Part shown: positions 16,021 to 25,041 of the stretch, piece by piece
How positions within the stretch are numbered: position 1 is the first letter of the stretch
Layout: each line of letters starts with the position of its first letter
NCBI GenBank assembly: GCA_016716405.1
Contig: JADJWK010000004.1
Span: 558,001 to 622,000, forward strand
Direction: 5' to 3'
Length of the DNA stretch: 64,000 nt
Source: Candidatus Melainabacteria bacterium
Lineage (GTDB): Bacteria; Cyanobacteriota; Vampirovibrionia; Obscuribacterales; Obscuribacteraceae
Position numbers and translations under genes: made by a program
Notes under the pieces: generated by a model
What the model was told of the DNA's origin: nothing
What the model saw: only the letters and a program-made list of their open reading frames with translations
Database searches by the model: none

Positions 16021-16632
16021 GTGAAAACGGTATCTATACTCACAGTCGCCGCCCTGGGTCTAATTTCGGCGAGCCCCTGTTTCGCCCAGAGCGACGACCC
16101 CGGCGCCAGCGGCGTCGTGGACGGAACCGACGTGAGACAATTCCTGAATTCCGGAGCGGTCGTCGATCCGGTGAGGATGGAAGAAGCAGCGATTCCTTTC
16201 GACCGGGCGATCAAGATGCCTCAAAAACAGGCTAAGTCCTGGGACGAGGAGATGCAGAGAGAAAAAGCCATCAAAGAAGGCATTCCCTACGAGTATACCG
16301 GCAGCTATACCAGAGATGGGAACAGCCCCGTGGGTGGTACCAGATCCGGTTCCGCCTCCGCCTCGGGCACCACTGACGGCGGCGGTCCCCACGCAGACGG
16401 CAAGAAAAAACCCCGTCACGCTCTGCACAGTATCAAGAATGCTTTCCTGAGGACTTTCGATTTCATCGGCTTCCCGGTCTCCTGGGAAGATCTTCCCGGC
16501 GAGGTGGACAACAATCTCGCCGGCGACCTGCCGCCGGGCGAAGATCCCCGGGTCTATGTCCACGAGAAGCGCTCTGCCGAATACGAGAAGCAGAAAGAAG
16601 CGAACCTCGAGAAAGCGGAAGACCGTCAATGA
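16021..16632 (+). CDS. Secreted hypothetical protein
   Basis: 203 residues from a GTG start. The signal peptide (MKTVSILTVAALGLISASPCFA) has a clear AxA-like cleavage site near residue 22. The mature protein is hydrophilic with a Gly/Ser-rich middle and a highly charged tail (EKRSAEYEKQKEANLEKAED). No motif is recognised. Its stop overlaps the start of the next gene (ATGA), so the two are co-translated although the next product appears cytoplasmic. Confidence 0.6.
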   Translation: MKTVSILTVAALGLISASPCFAQSDDPGASGVVDGTDVRQFLNSGAVVDPVRMEEAAIPFDRAIKMPQKQAKSWDEEMQREKAIKEGIPYEYTGSYTRDGNSPVGGTRSGSASASGTTDGGGPHADGKKKPRHALHSIKNAFLRTFDFIGFPVSWEDLPGEVDNNLAGDLPPGEDPRVYVHEKRSAEYEKQKEANLEKAEDRQ

Positions 16633-17627
16633 GAGCCCTGCTCGAGCGCCTGCGCGCCGACCGCTCCAATCTTATCAATCAGGGCGCCCCGGAGACCGCT
16701 ATCAGAGAGCTCGAAGAGCGGCTGGGCGTGGAGTTCCCGGAAAGCTATGTGGAGTTTCTCAAGGAATTCGACGGGGGCGAATTCGCTTTCGCCAGGATGC
16801 ATTGCATCACCGAAAACGGTGCCGGCTGGTTCGATTTCATCGAGCAGGCAAGAGCCTTCTTCCAGCAAGCGCCTCTGCTCGGTCTCCGGTCGCTGCTTCC
16901 TTTCGCCCGGAGCTATGGCAGCAATGTCTATTGCTTCGACATGTCCAGGATGAAAGACGGCGAATGCCCTGTGCTTGAGTACGACAGCGACTGCGGCGAC
17001 GAGCAGGAGCTTCGATGCCTGGCGGGCAGCCTGAAAGAGTGGATCGAGACCACCCTTGCCGAGATGGCGCAGGAAGACAATTCCGTCGAGGTATTTTTGT
17101 CTTCGGATCGAGAGCTTCCTTCAATTCCTGGATTCAATCTCGAGCCCAGACATGAGGACGACTTCCCGGTAAGACTCTATCTCAAGGGAAGAAAAGCAAA
17201 CCACTACATTCTTGCCGGCGAGGACTGGGAGCGCAACGGCTCGGGGGCTCGCCTGGCAGAGCTGGCAAAGGTCACCGATAAAATCGTGCTCGAATCGAGC
17301 GAGCCCATCGAGCTATTCTTTTTCAGAGGCGGTGAGATGAGCACCCTGGAAGGTTATCGAAAGTCGGTCGGCACCCTGCCCTTATCCACCGGAAAGGTCG
17401 AGGTTATCGCCGGCACCCATATCGAGATTGCTCCCGGAGCACAAGCAAGGGAAATCCCGCCGAAACCACTGCTCAATCATGTGCCACCCGCGAAATCATT
17501 CACCGACGAGCTCAATTGCAGCTTCTGCCAGAAGACCCAGAGCGAAGTGAAGAAACTGATAAGCGGTCCGGGTGTGATGATCTGCGACGAATGTGTCGAG
17601 CTCTGCAGCGATATCCTTTCTAGCTGA
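16629..17627 (+). CDS. SMI1/KNR4 domain fused to a ClpX-type zinc finger
   Basis: 332 residues. The N-terminal 150 residues form an SMI1/KNR4 (SUKH) domain: AIRELEERLGVEFPESYVEF, LKEFDGGEF and YGSNVYCFDM. A middle segment (about 160-280) is unassigned. The last 40 residues are a C4 zinc finger like the N-terminal domain of ClpX: CSFCQKTQSEVKKLISGPG, then MICDECVELC. There is no AAA+ ATPase domain. SUKH domains are often immunity or adaptor modules, and the ClpX zinc domain dimerises and binds substrates or adaptors. The fusion could hand a bound partner to ClpXP, but that is conjecture. Confidence 0.8.
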   Translation: MRALLERLRADRSNLINQGAPETAIRELEERLGVEFPESYVEFLKEFDGGEFAFARMHCITENGAGWFDFIEQARAFFQQAPLLGLRSLLPFARSYGSNVYCFDMSRMKDGECPVLEYDSDCGDEQELRCLAGSLKEWIETTLAEMAQEDNSVEVFLSSDRELPSIPGFNLEPRHEDDFPVRLYLKGRKANHYILAGEDWERNGSGARLAELAKVTDKIVLESSEPIELFFFRGGEMSTLEGYRKSVGTLPLSTGKVEVIAGTHIEIAPGAQAREIPPKPLLNHVPPAKSFTDELNCSFCQKTQSEVKKLISGPGVMICDECVELCSDILSS

Positions 17628-17732
17628 CCCGTACCGGGTGGGCTCGTGCTCTTAATCAATCGGAAGGCTGATGCATGCCTGCTCGATTGAGCCGTATATT
17701 GCCAGCTATAGGGTACTCGGGGAGACTGGCGA

Positions 17733-18734
17733 ATGACGAGCAGGCTTCTTTCAATCTCTCTGCTCCTCCTGCAGCTTGCCATCAGTCCGGCTTACGCTCA
17801 GGACAGACCGCCATCTTCGTCCAGGGCGGACTTCTATCTCGTTTCAGCCGTGGGCAAAAGCCCCAGGGTATTCACCAGCGGCTGGCCATTCGAGGCACGA
17901 TGCAAGGTTGACGGCAAGGATATGTCCGATCAGATCCTCTGGTCAGGCACTGGAGCCTTCCAGCCCAAAAAAGGGCGTTCCAGCTATCCGACCTTTAAGC
18001 GGGAAGGCGAGAATCTGATCAAGCTATCGATTCCTGTGGGGGAGAAGACCGAGTCACGGACCTTCAAGGTCTACGCGGTCTCTCCATCGAAATACGCGTA
18101 TGTCGGTTGTATGGCGAAATGCGGTCAAGACTCTCACGGTTGCATGTCCTGTCCACATGTTGTCGAAGGACTGATAACCACCGGGAGCCCGAAAGTGCTG
18201 ATCAACAATAGACCTGCCGCCCGTGTCGGTGACATCGGAACCCACCTGACGTGTTGCGGTCCTAACACGTTCACCATCGAAGGCGGCGATTATAATGTGC
18301 TGATCGACGGACGCCGAGCTGCAAGGTTTGGAGACGCGACGAGACACTGCGGCGGAGTCGGTATGATCACACACGCCTTTGATTTTATGGAAGGCACTTT
18401 CGAGGGCAGCGTCGGTGGACAAGGGCACCTGACGATCACCGTCTCCGGAACCAAAGTGACCGGCAACTGGATCAACAAAAAGGATTTCGGTGGTCTTATG
18501 GGAGTGACACGCGGCTCCCTCAGCGGATCCATAGATCGAGACAACAGAACGATTAAGATGACGATGTTATTTTCATCGACCGCGGAAGGATCCATTGGTG
18601 GAACGAAAGTAAATGTACCTCCCGGTCCGACTTTCCAGAGCGACTTCACCGGGCGATTCTCGGAGCAGACCGGTTACCAAGGCACCTGCGTCTCCTCCGG
18701 GATGAAGGACAGCTGGAGCGCTGTTAAAAAGTGA
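17733..18734 (+). CDS. Exported PAAR-domain protein
   Basis: 333 residues with an N-terminal signal peptide (LLSISLLLLQLAISPAYAQ). The centre (about residues 128-215) is a PAAR-like region rich in Cys, His and Gly: SPKVLINNRPAARVGDIGTH, TCCGPNTFTIEGG and NVLIDGRRAARFGDATRHCGG. PAAR proteins normally cap the VgrG spike of type VI secretion systems and are loaded in the cytoplasm, so a Sec signal is unexpected. A beta-rich C-terminus (residues 225-330) has repeated Gly/Thr strands. No T6SS genes are nearby. It may be a surface or periplasmic protein using the fold otherwise. Confidence 0.75.
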   Translation: MTSRLLSISLLLLQLAISPAYAQDRPPSSSRADFYLVSAVGKSPRVFTSGWPFEARCKVDGKDMSDQILWSGTGAFQPKKGRSSYPTFKREGENLIKLSIPVGEKTESRTFKVYAVSPSKYAYVGCMAKCGQDSHGCMSCPHVVEGLITTGSPKVLINNRPAARVGDIGTHLTCCGPNTFTIEGGDYNVLIDGRRAARFGDATRHCGGVGMITHAFDFMEGTFEGSVGGQGHLTITVSGTKVTGNWINKKDFGGLMGVTRGSLSGSIDRDNRTIKMTMLFSSTAEGSIGGTKVNVPPGPTFQSDFTGRFSEQTGYQGTCVSSGMKDSWSAVKK

Positions 18735-18774
18735 TCCGAAAATCGATCGGGAGGATAAGGGAGGAAGCAACAAG

Positions 18775-19935
18775 CTAATCCCAGGAAAGGGCTCCGCCGG
18801 TTTGATAGTCGATCACCCTGGTCTCGAAAAAGTTTTTCTCTTTCTTGAGATCAATCATCTCGCTCATCCAGGGAAATGGATTCTTGGCGTTGGGATACTG
18901 CTCCGGAAGCCCGATCTGTCTGAGACGGCGATTGGCGATGAAGCGCAGATACTCGCTGAACATCTGGACATTGAGACCGAGCACGCCCCGGGGCATGGTG
19001 TCGACAGCATACTGATATTCGAGCTCGACGCCTTCTTTTACCAGGTCGATGATCTCTTTCTGGAAATCAGGAGTCCAGAGATTCGGATTCTCGATCTTGA
19101 TCTGGTTGATCATGTCGATCCCGAAGTTCAGGTGCATGGACTCGTCCCGCAGGATGTACTGGAATTCTTCCGAAGCTCCGGTCATCTTGTTCTGCCTGCC
19201 GAAAGAGAGCATCTGCACGAAGCCGACATAGAAGAACAGGCCTTCCATGATGATGTAATAACCGATCAGGTTGCGCAGAAAACGTCTGTCGGTGGCTTCG
19301 GTGCCGGTGTTGAAATGGGGATCAGAAAGCTCCTGGGTGAATTGCAGCTCGAAAGCGTCTTTGGCGTGGATACTCGGGATCTCCCGGTACATATTGAAGA
19401 TCTCGCCTTCATCCAGACCGAGGCTCTCCACCACGTACTGATAAGCGTGGGTGTGCAGAGCTTCCTCGAAAGACTGGCGCAAGAGGTACTGCCGGCACTC
19501 AGGGTTGGTGATATGCCTGTAGATCGCCAGGACCAGGTTGTTCGCCACCAGAGAATCGGCGGTGGAGAAAAAGCCGAGATTGCGCTTGATGATGGTGCGC
19601 TCGTCTTCGGTGAGGCCGTTGGGATCTTTCCAGAGGGCGATGTCCCGGCTCATGTTCACTTCCTGGGGCATCCAGTGGTTGGCGCAGGCATCGAGATATT
19701 TCTGCCAGGCCCATTCGTATTTGAAAGGCACCAGTTGATTGAGATCCGCCCGGCAGTTGATCACTCGTTTGTCGTCGACATTTATGCGGGAAGCATTGAA
19801 ATCGATCTCTTCCACTCCGGTCACACCCGGTCCGGGCTCGTCATTGGAAGCTGCAGCAGCTGCGGCTCCGGCCGGGGACGGATTCGCGTTTGTCGACGCT
19901 GCCGCTCCGGAAACATCACCAAAATCTAGCATCAT
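18775..19935 (-). CDS. nrdB: Class I ribonucleotide reductase, beta subunit
   Basis: 386 residues. The dimetal ligands and radical site are intact: Asp127 (FFSTADSLV), Glu158, His161 and Tyr165 in EEALHTHAY, then Glu231 in YYIIMEGLFF, and Glu265/His268 in LRDESMHLNFG. Tyr at the radical position points to a tyrosyl-radical enzyme rather than the Phe-containing class Ic. A low-complexity Ala-rich N-terminal tail of about 40 residues precedes the core. With NrdA it reduces ribonucleotides to deoxyribonucleotides. It is the second gene of the nrdAB operon, 38 bases after nrdA. Confidence 0.96.
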   Translation of the reverse strand: MMLDFGDVSGAAASTNANPSPAGAAAAAASNDEPGPGVTGVEEIDFNASRINVDDKRVINCRADLNQLVPFKYEWAWQKYLDACANHWMPQEVNMSRDIALWKDPNGLTEDERTIIKRNLGFFSTADSLVANNLVLAIYRHITNPECRQYLLRQSFEEALHTHAYQYVVESLGLDEGEIFNMYREIPSIHAKDAFELQFTQELSDPHFNTGTEATDRRFLRNLIGYYIIMEGLFFYVGFVQMLSFGRQNKMTGASEEFQYILRDESMHLNFGIDMINQIKIENPNLWTPDFQKEIIDLVKEGVELEYQYAVDTMPRGVLGLNVQMFSEYLRFIANRRLRQIGLPEQYPNAKNPFPWMSEMIDLKKEKNFFETRVIDYQTGGALSWD

Positions 19936-19973
19936 TTTCTCCTTCTATCGAAAAACTCGTGGCATCGAACGCT

Positions 19974-22778
19974 CTACTGGCAGGATTCGCATTCGGTGTC
20001 ATAGGGATTGCAAACAGCGCCTTCCACACTGACGGCATTGAGAGCCGTATTGTTCACCGTCGATTTCTCTGTATATGTAGCGCTGGTGGTGCGCAGGTAA
20101 TAGGTGGTCTTGAGACCCTTGCGCCAGGCGTGCTTGTAGAGCTCGTCGAGCTTTTTGCCAGATGGCTCGGCGACATAGAGGTTGAGGCTCTGGGATTGAT
20201 CGATCCACTTCTGCCTTCTGGAGGCGCACTCCACCAGCCAGCTGGGATCCACCTCGAAAGCCGTGGCATAGAGGTCTTTGAGGTCCGCCGGAATACGCTC
20301 GATAGGCATAACCGAGCCGTCGAAATATTTGAGATCGTGGATCATCACCTCGTCCCAGAGACCCATTCGCTTCAAGTCTCTCACCAGATAACCGTTGAGC
20401 ACGGTGAACTCGCCGGAAAGGTTGGACTTGACATAGAGGTTCTGGAAAGTCGGCTCGATGGACGGGCTCACCCCTGCGATATTAGCGATGGTGGCGGTGG
20501 GCGCAATCGCCAGGCAGTTGCTGTTGCGCATTCCGAACTCGGCGATATGCTTGCGCACAGGTGTCCAGTCGAAGCGTGCCTGCCTGTCCACATCCAGCAG
20601 GGCGGAGCCGTCAGGCGCCGTGCCCCGGGCGCTCTCGAGCAGAGCAATGCTATCCAGGGGAAGGATGCCCCGGCTCCAGAGAGAGCCTTCGTAGCTGGGA
20701 TAACGACCACGCTCGGCGGCGAGCTCCGAGCTCGACTTGATGGCATGGAAGCTCACAGCCTCCTGGACATAGTCGGCGAACTCCACGGCTTGCATGGAAG
20801 CATAAGGAATACGCTTGACGATGAGGGCGTCCTGGAAGCCCATCAGCCCCAGACCCACCGGACGGTGCTTGAGGTTGCTGTTGCGGGCCTTGGGGATGCT
20901 GTAATAGTTGATGTCGATGACATTGTCGAGCATGCGCATGGCCACCTTGCAGGTGCGAGCCAGCTTCTCGATATCGAGCTCGCCGCTCTCATCGAGATGC
21001 TCGACCAGATTGACCGAGCCGAGGTTGCAGACAGCGGTCTCGGACTCCGAGGTATTCAGGGTGATCTCGGTGCAGAGATTGCTGCTGTGCACGACGCCGG
21101 CGTGCTGCTGGGGGCTTCTCAGGTTGCAGGGATCTTTGAATGTGATCCAGGGATGGCCGGTCTCGAAGAGCATGGTCAGCATCTTGCGCCAGAGGCTCAC
21201 GGCCGGCACTTTCTTGAACAGCCTGATCTCCCCGTTCTCCGCCATCTTCTCGTAGGCTTCATAGCGCTTCTGGAACTCGGTGCCGAAGAGGTCATGAAGA
21301 TCCGGTGTCTCGTCAGGGCTGAAGAGCGTCCAGTCCTCGTTCGCCTCCACCCGCTTCATGAATAGATCCGGAACCCAGTTGGCGGAGTTCATATCATGGG
21401 TGCGGCGGCGATCATCGCCGGTGTTCTTGCGGAGCTCGAGAAACTCCTCGATGTCCATATGCCACACCTCGAGATAGCAGCAGACCGCGCCTTTGCGCTT
21501 GCCGCCCTGATTGACGGCGACAGCGGTGTCGTTGACTACTTTCAGGAACGGCACCACCCCCTGGCTCTTGCCATTGGTCCCGCGAATATGGGCGCCCAGA
21601 GCGCGCACCGGCGTCCAGTCATTGCCCAGACCGCCACTGTATTTGGAGAGCAGAGCGTTTTCTCTGATACCGTCATAGATGCCGGAGAGATCATCGCTGA
21701 CCGTGGTGAGGAAGCAGGAAGAAAGCTGCGGACGCCGGGTCCCGGAGTTGAAGAGAGTGGGGGTGGAGGAGACGAAATCGAAGCTCGAGAGGAGATTGTA
21801 GAACTGAATGGCTTTCTCCTCACGGTCGATCTCATTGAGAGAAAGACCCATGGCTACCCGCATCCAGAATGTCTGAGGAAGCTCGAAACGGACCGAGTCC
21901 TCATGGAGGAGATAACGATCGTAGAGAGTCTGAAGACCGAGATACTGGAATTTGCGATCGCGATCGCCTTTGAGAGCGGCTCCCAGCCTCGCCAGATCGA
22001 ACTCGGCCAGGCGCTCGTCTAGAAGACCGGCCTTGATTCCCCGGCTTATATAGACCGGCAGATAGTCGGCATAACGGGACTCCATCTCGAGAAGACCCAC
22101 CGACTCGCCGAGCACTTCCTTGTATATAGTATGAAGAAGCAGTCTGGCCGATACATAGGTGTAGTCAGGCTCCTCTTCTATAAGAGCGCGGGCGCTGAAA
22201 ATGATGGACCGCCAGAGCTCTTCTTCGGTAACGCCGTCATAGAGGAGCTCCAGAGCGCTATTGAGGATGCGGTCCGGGCTGATACAGGGATCGAGACCGG
22301 CACAGGCTTCCTCGACAATGCGCTTGAGAGCGGGTACATCGAGGGGCATTCGGGTGCCGTCGGCGCGGGTGACAGTGATATACAGGGCGCGCTCATCCAC
22401 TACCTCCGGTGCTCGCTCGGCACGCTTGCGCGCCTGCTCGTCTCTGTAAAGAACATAACGCCTGGCGACATCGTGCTCGCCGGCGCGCATAAGAGCGATC
22501 TCCACCTGATCTTGAATATGCTCGATATGGAAGACGCCGCCGTCCGGAAGACGTCCTTTCAGAGTACCGACGATCTGGTCCGTGAGCTTCTGGACGATGG
22601 CCCTGATGCTCGAGCTTTCCTCCCCGGTCTTGCCGGCAGCGGCTATGAACGCCTTCTTGAGAGCGACGGCGATTTTCTCGGGCTCGAAATCGGCAACGTT
22701 CCCGTTGCGCCGGATCACCTTATATGAAGTGCCGCCTGTTGTGACCCCGGTATCCCGGATCGTCGTCGCTTGTGCCAT
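19974..22778 (-). CDS. nrdA: Class I ribonucleotide reductase, alpha subunit
   Basis: 934 residues from the ATG at 22778, which has a GGAGGATGAC ribosome site; the upstream in-frame extension runs into the terminator. An N-terminal ATP-cone (YKVIRRNGNVADFEPEKI, about 20-37) gives allosteric activity control, and the sequence around residues 120-200 may contain a second partial cone. The catalytic barrel includes NSGTRRPQLSSCFL, TEITLNTSESETAVCNLGS and ATIANIAGVSPSIEP. The C-terminus ends in CNPYDTECESCQ, with the redox-active Cys pair. Expression is controlled by the cobalamin riboswitch immediately upstream. Confidence 0.96.
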   Translation of the reverse strand: MAQATTIRDTGVTTGGTSYKVIRRNGNVADFEPEKIAVALKKAFIAAAGKTGEESSSIRAIVQKLTDQIVGTLKGRLPDGGVFHIEHIQDQVEIALMRAGEHDVARRYVLYRDEQARKRAERAPEVVDERALYITVTRADGTRMPLDVPALKRIVEEACAGLDPCISPDRILNSALELLYDGVTEEELWRSIIFSARALIEEEPDYTYVSARLLLHTIYKEVLGESVGLLEMESRYADYLPVYISRGIKAGLLDERLAEFDLARLGAALKGDRDRKFQYLGLQTLYDRYLLHEDSVRFELPQTFWMRVAMGLSLNEIDREEKAIQFYNLLSSFDFVSSTPTLFNSGTRRPQLSSCFLTTVSDDLSGIYDGIRENALLSKYSGGLGNDWTPVRALGAHIRGTNGKSQGVVPFLKVVNDTAVAVNQGGKRKGAVCCYLEVWHMDIEEFLELRKNTGDDRRRTHDMNSANWVPDLFMKRVEANEDWTLFSPDETPDLHDLFGTEFQKRYEAYEKMAENGEIRLFKKVPAVSLWRKMLTMLFETGHPWITFKDPCNLRSPQQHAGVVHSSNLCTEITLNTSESETAVCNLGSVNLVEHLDESGELDIEKLARTCKVAMRMLDNVIDINYYSIPKARNSNLKHRPVGLGLMGFQDALIVKRIPYASMQAVEFADYVQEAVSFHAIKSSSELAAERGRYPSYEGSLWSRGILPLDSIALLESARGTAPDGSALLDVDRQARFDWTPVRKHIAEFGMRNSNCLAIAPTATIANIAGVSPSIEPTFQNLYVKSNLSGEFTVLNGYLVRDLKRMGLWDEVMIHDLKYFDGSVMPIERIPADLKDLYATAFEVDPSWLVECASRRQKWIDQSQSLNLYVAEPSGKKLDELYKHAWRKGLKTTYYLRTTSATYTEKSTVNNTALNAVSVEGAVCNPYDTECESCQ

Positions 22779-22811
22779 GTCATCCTCCGACTGTGCGCTT
22801 GGGTGTAGGTG

Positions 22812-22844
22812 AAAAAATCCTCTTGATCGCTCACCAAGAGGATT
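22812..22844 (-). terminator. Riboswitch-controlled intrinsic terminator
   Basis: On the minus strand AATCCTCTTG and CAAGAGGATT form a ten-base-pair stem with a nine-base loop, followed by six U, 34 bases before the nrdA ATG. AGAGGATT just upstream (22879-22886) can pair with the first arm as an antiterminator. That same stretch can instead be held by a CCTCTC/GAGAGG hairpin (about 22882-22902). Confidence 0.9.
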
Positions 22845-22913
22845 TGTCACTACAACAAGGGGGAGTTGTTGCGAGACGAATCCTCTCAGTTCCCCGGAGA
22901 GGTTGCGCCCTGT

Positions 22914-23037
22914 GCACTCGGGTGGGTAGTCTGGCTCCCGGTGATACCGGATACAGTTGCGGGTCAGCGGTGGACTCTCACCACACTTCCCCCACCAGAT
23001 TGCTGAAATTCAGTAATCCCTTGAGATTGCCGAGTGC
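22914..23037 (-). promoter_or_regulatory. Cobalamin (B12) riboswitch of nrdAB
   Basis: The aptamer is closed by a perfect eight-base-pair P1, GCACTCGG (23030-23037) with CCGAGTGC (22914-22921). Between them the minus strand carries the conserved B12 elements in order: GTGGTGAGAGTCCACCGCTG, ACCCGCAACTGT, and GGGAGCCAGACTACC. The expression platform downstream is an antiterminator, a sequestering hairpin and a terminator. The logic read from sequence: with B12 bound, the terminator forms and nrdAB is shut off. Confidence 0.93.
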
Positions 23038-23167
23038 TGTGGTATGTAGATTTTCTGTCCCGATTTCTCGCTCGGGTGTAACGAAGTTATCACTCCGTCA
23101 CACAAGAAGCAAGGCTACCCGATGCATATATAGTGGTATCAGTGAAGACAAGCCTGCCCAATTTTTC

Positions 23168-23201
23168 CTCGATCCCGGACCCGCGTCCCCGGTCGATCGA
23201 G
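23168..23201. repeat. Inverted repeat downstream of the sirtuin gene
   Basis: CTCGATC (23168-23174) pairs with GATCGAG (23195-23201), with inner CCGG/CCGG extending the stem. It lies 67 bases past the sirtuin stop. It lacks a U-tract on the minus strand, so it is only a possible transcript end. The nrdAB promoter should lie between here and 23037. Confidence 0.4.
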
Positions 23202-23267
23202 AATTGAAATAAGACTCATGGCCGACAAGGCCGACTGTTGCATATCCAATGGGAGAGTCTGCTTTTA

Positions 23268-24035
23268 TCAGCTGCGCAGGGCATTAATCAACAACGGCAG
23301 CACGCTACCAGAGGGTCCCTCGAGGAAGAGGCTGGCAGTAGCGCTCAGAGGCGTGCGCTCGGGATTGACCTCGATCACCGAGGCTCCTTTGAGTAGCGCT
23401 GTCATTGGAAGAGAGGCCGCCGGTTGCACCATGCCCGAGGTTCCCACCACCAGCACTACCCGGGACGTCTCGCATTCGCTCACGGCACGCATCAGGGTCT
23501 TCGGGTCGAGAGCCTCGCCGAACCACACCACCGCCGGTCTCAGCATCGAGCCGCAGTGGCAGAAGGGCGGCTCCGGAAGACCGAAAGGAATTTCCTCGGT
23601 ACATTCATGATGATTGTCGAAACAGTAGAACCGGGCGATACTGCCGTGCAACTCCAGGACATCGCTCGAGCCGGCTCTCTGATGCAAACCGTCTATATTC
23701 TGGGTGATCACCACCACCTGCTCGAAGAGGCTCTCGAGCTCGAATATCGCGTTATGACCCGGGTTGGGCTCGACTTCCTGGAGCTTCTGACGGCGCCAGT
23801 CGTACCATTTCCACACAAGGGGCGGGTCTTTGAGAAAGCCCTCCGGGGTGGCGAGCTGCTCGGGATTGTAATTGGCCCAGAATCCTGTCTGGGCATCGCG
23901 AAAAGTCGGAATCCCCGACTCTTTCGAGACACCGGCTCCGGTGAGCACAGTCACTTTGCCGGCACCGGTCATGAGCGACACCGCTCTTTCCAGGTCCGCT
24001 TGCAGGGAAAGCGGGGTCGCTCCGTCAGCCATCAT
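23268..24035 (-). CDS. Sir2-family NAD-dependent protein deacylase
   Basis: 255 residues from the ATG at 24035, chosen for its GGAGGTGAGC ribosome site. The NAD-binding motif is VLTGAGVSKESGIPTFRD (about 27-44), followed by TQNIDGLHQRAG, the catalytic His in LELHGSIARFYC, and zinc ligands Cys in FYC, HEC and CHC. PAVVWFGE and VGTSGMVQPAASLP complete the Rossmann part. The enzyme removes acyl groups from lysines using NAD+, releasing nicotinamide. It is cytoplasmic. It lies upstream of nrdAB on the same strand, but the riboswitch separates them. Confidence 0.93.
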   Translation of the reverse strand: MMADGATPLSLQADLERAVSLMTGAGKVTVLTGAGVSKESGIPTFRDAQTGFWANYNPEQLATPEGFLKDPPLVWKWYDWRRQKLQEVEPNPGHNAIFELESLFEQVVVITQNIDGLHQRAGSSDVLELHGSIARFYCFDNHHECTEEIPFGLPEPPFCHCGSMLRPAVVWFGEALDPKTLMRAVSECETSRVVLVVGTSGMVQPAASLPMTALLKGASVIEVNPERTPLSATASLFLEGPSGSVLPLLINALRS

Positions 24036-24131
24036 GCTCACCTCCGTGTCCCGGTCAGGATACCAAAAGTTCACACTTGCAAAATAGGATCAGCATACCC
24101 CCTTGTAACGTTCCCCAGACGAGATTCTAAA

Positions 24132-24515
24132 ATGTCTTCTGACCCCCCAGTCCTCGATACGGGCGGAGATATCTACGCCCAGGCGATCAAGCAAGCCGTT
24201 GCCTCCGTAGTTTTCAACAGAGATCCGGCGCCCCCTTCCGCGAGCCCGTTCAGTCCAGAGCCGGGCGGAATATCCGCCTCGATCTCCATGAGCCCTGGAA
24301 GGCAGTGCCCCTGCTGCAAGGACACAATCTCTTTCGAGCCCGCCGGTCCGCGAATCTTTGTCGAGAAAAGGGCTGGGACCGATCCAATTTTCTTGAGCGA
24401 AGACGACCTGGCCGAGCAGGTTTCTGTGCCGGCTACAAAAAGCGACCAGGCCTCGACGACTTATTTTGGTCTCAGCGATGAAGACCGGGTCGATATTTCC
24501 GAGTTCTCGCTCTGA
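24132..24515 (+). CDS. Small hypothetical protein
   Basis: 127 residues from ATG at 24132 (MSSDPPVLDTGGDIYAQAIK). It is Pro/Ser-rich in the middle with a single CPCC cluster (RQCPCCKDTISFEPAGPRIF), which might be a half zinc knuckle, and an acidic end. The stop codon abuts the stop of the opposite-strand gene (TGATCA). No family recognised. Confidence 0.5.
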   Translation: MSSDPPVLDTGGDIYAQAIKQAVASVVFNRDPAPPSASPFSPEPGGISASISMSPGRQCPCCKDTISFEPAGPRIFVEKRAGTDPIFLSEDDLAEQVSVPATKSDQASTTYFGLSDEDRVDISEFSL

Positions 24516-24968
24516 TCACCAACAGGCGCCCACCGGCATCCGGCTTGCCGAATTCGAGAAGGAGCTCTGGCTCGGTACTGTCACCTTGACTCCGGCGATC
24601 GGTCGCGCCCGCGAGCAATTCTTGAATCTCGCCAGTGCCAGTGAATTAATAGCCATTCTCTTGACGTAGGGATTCATGTCGTAGAGCTGCATTCTCAGCA
24701 CGGCTATGGGTGTATGCCTGCTTGCGGCAACGAGCATTCTGACTTCCGGATCGACATCTCTTGCAAGCTCCTCCAGCACATGAACAGGCGTTGCCGGGTT
24801 AGCCGCCACTTTCAGCCGGATCCTCGAATCAGGCTCCTCGGCGAGAATCTCGATGGTCTCTTCGTCGGTAGTGACTGCGCCGGCGCGACGCATCATTTCC
24901 TCTTCATCCATAGAAGGCGCCACGAATGCGCCAAGACGTCGAGGCATCCTCTCATTTTCTTTTCTCAT
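24516..24968 (-). CDS. Helical-repeat (LRV/HEAT-like) protein
   Basis: 150 residues from the ATG at 24968, which has an AGGAGG ribosome site. Short helical repeats run over residues about 35-105 (SRIRLKVAANPATPVHVLEE, then PEVRMLVAASRHTPIAVL and NPYVKRMAINSLAL), similar to leucine-rich-variant or HEAT-like repeats used for protein binding. The last 35 residues are Ser/Arg-rich and less protein-like, so the C-terminus may be shifted or recent. Function unknown. Confidence 0.6.
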   Translation of the reverse strand: MRKENERMPRRLGAFVAPSMDEEEMMRRAGAVTTDEETIEILAEEPDSRIRLKVAANPATPVHVLEELARDVDPEVRMLVAASRHTPIAVLRMQLYDMNPYVKRMAINSLALARFKNCSRARPIAGVKVTVPSQSSFSNSASRMPVGACW

Positions 24969-25041
24969 GAGATACCTCCTCAATTTAGTAATGTTCATTT
25001 TCAAATTCCTAGCATGAACACCCCGGGGCGATGCCGGGCTG

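Noticed and set aside
23168..23201. Intrinsic terminator of the sirtuin gene
   Set aside because: The stem is good but no U-tract follows on the transcribed strand, so it is listed only as an inverted repeat.
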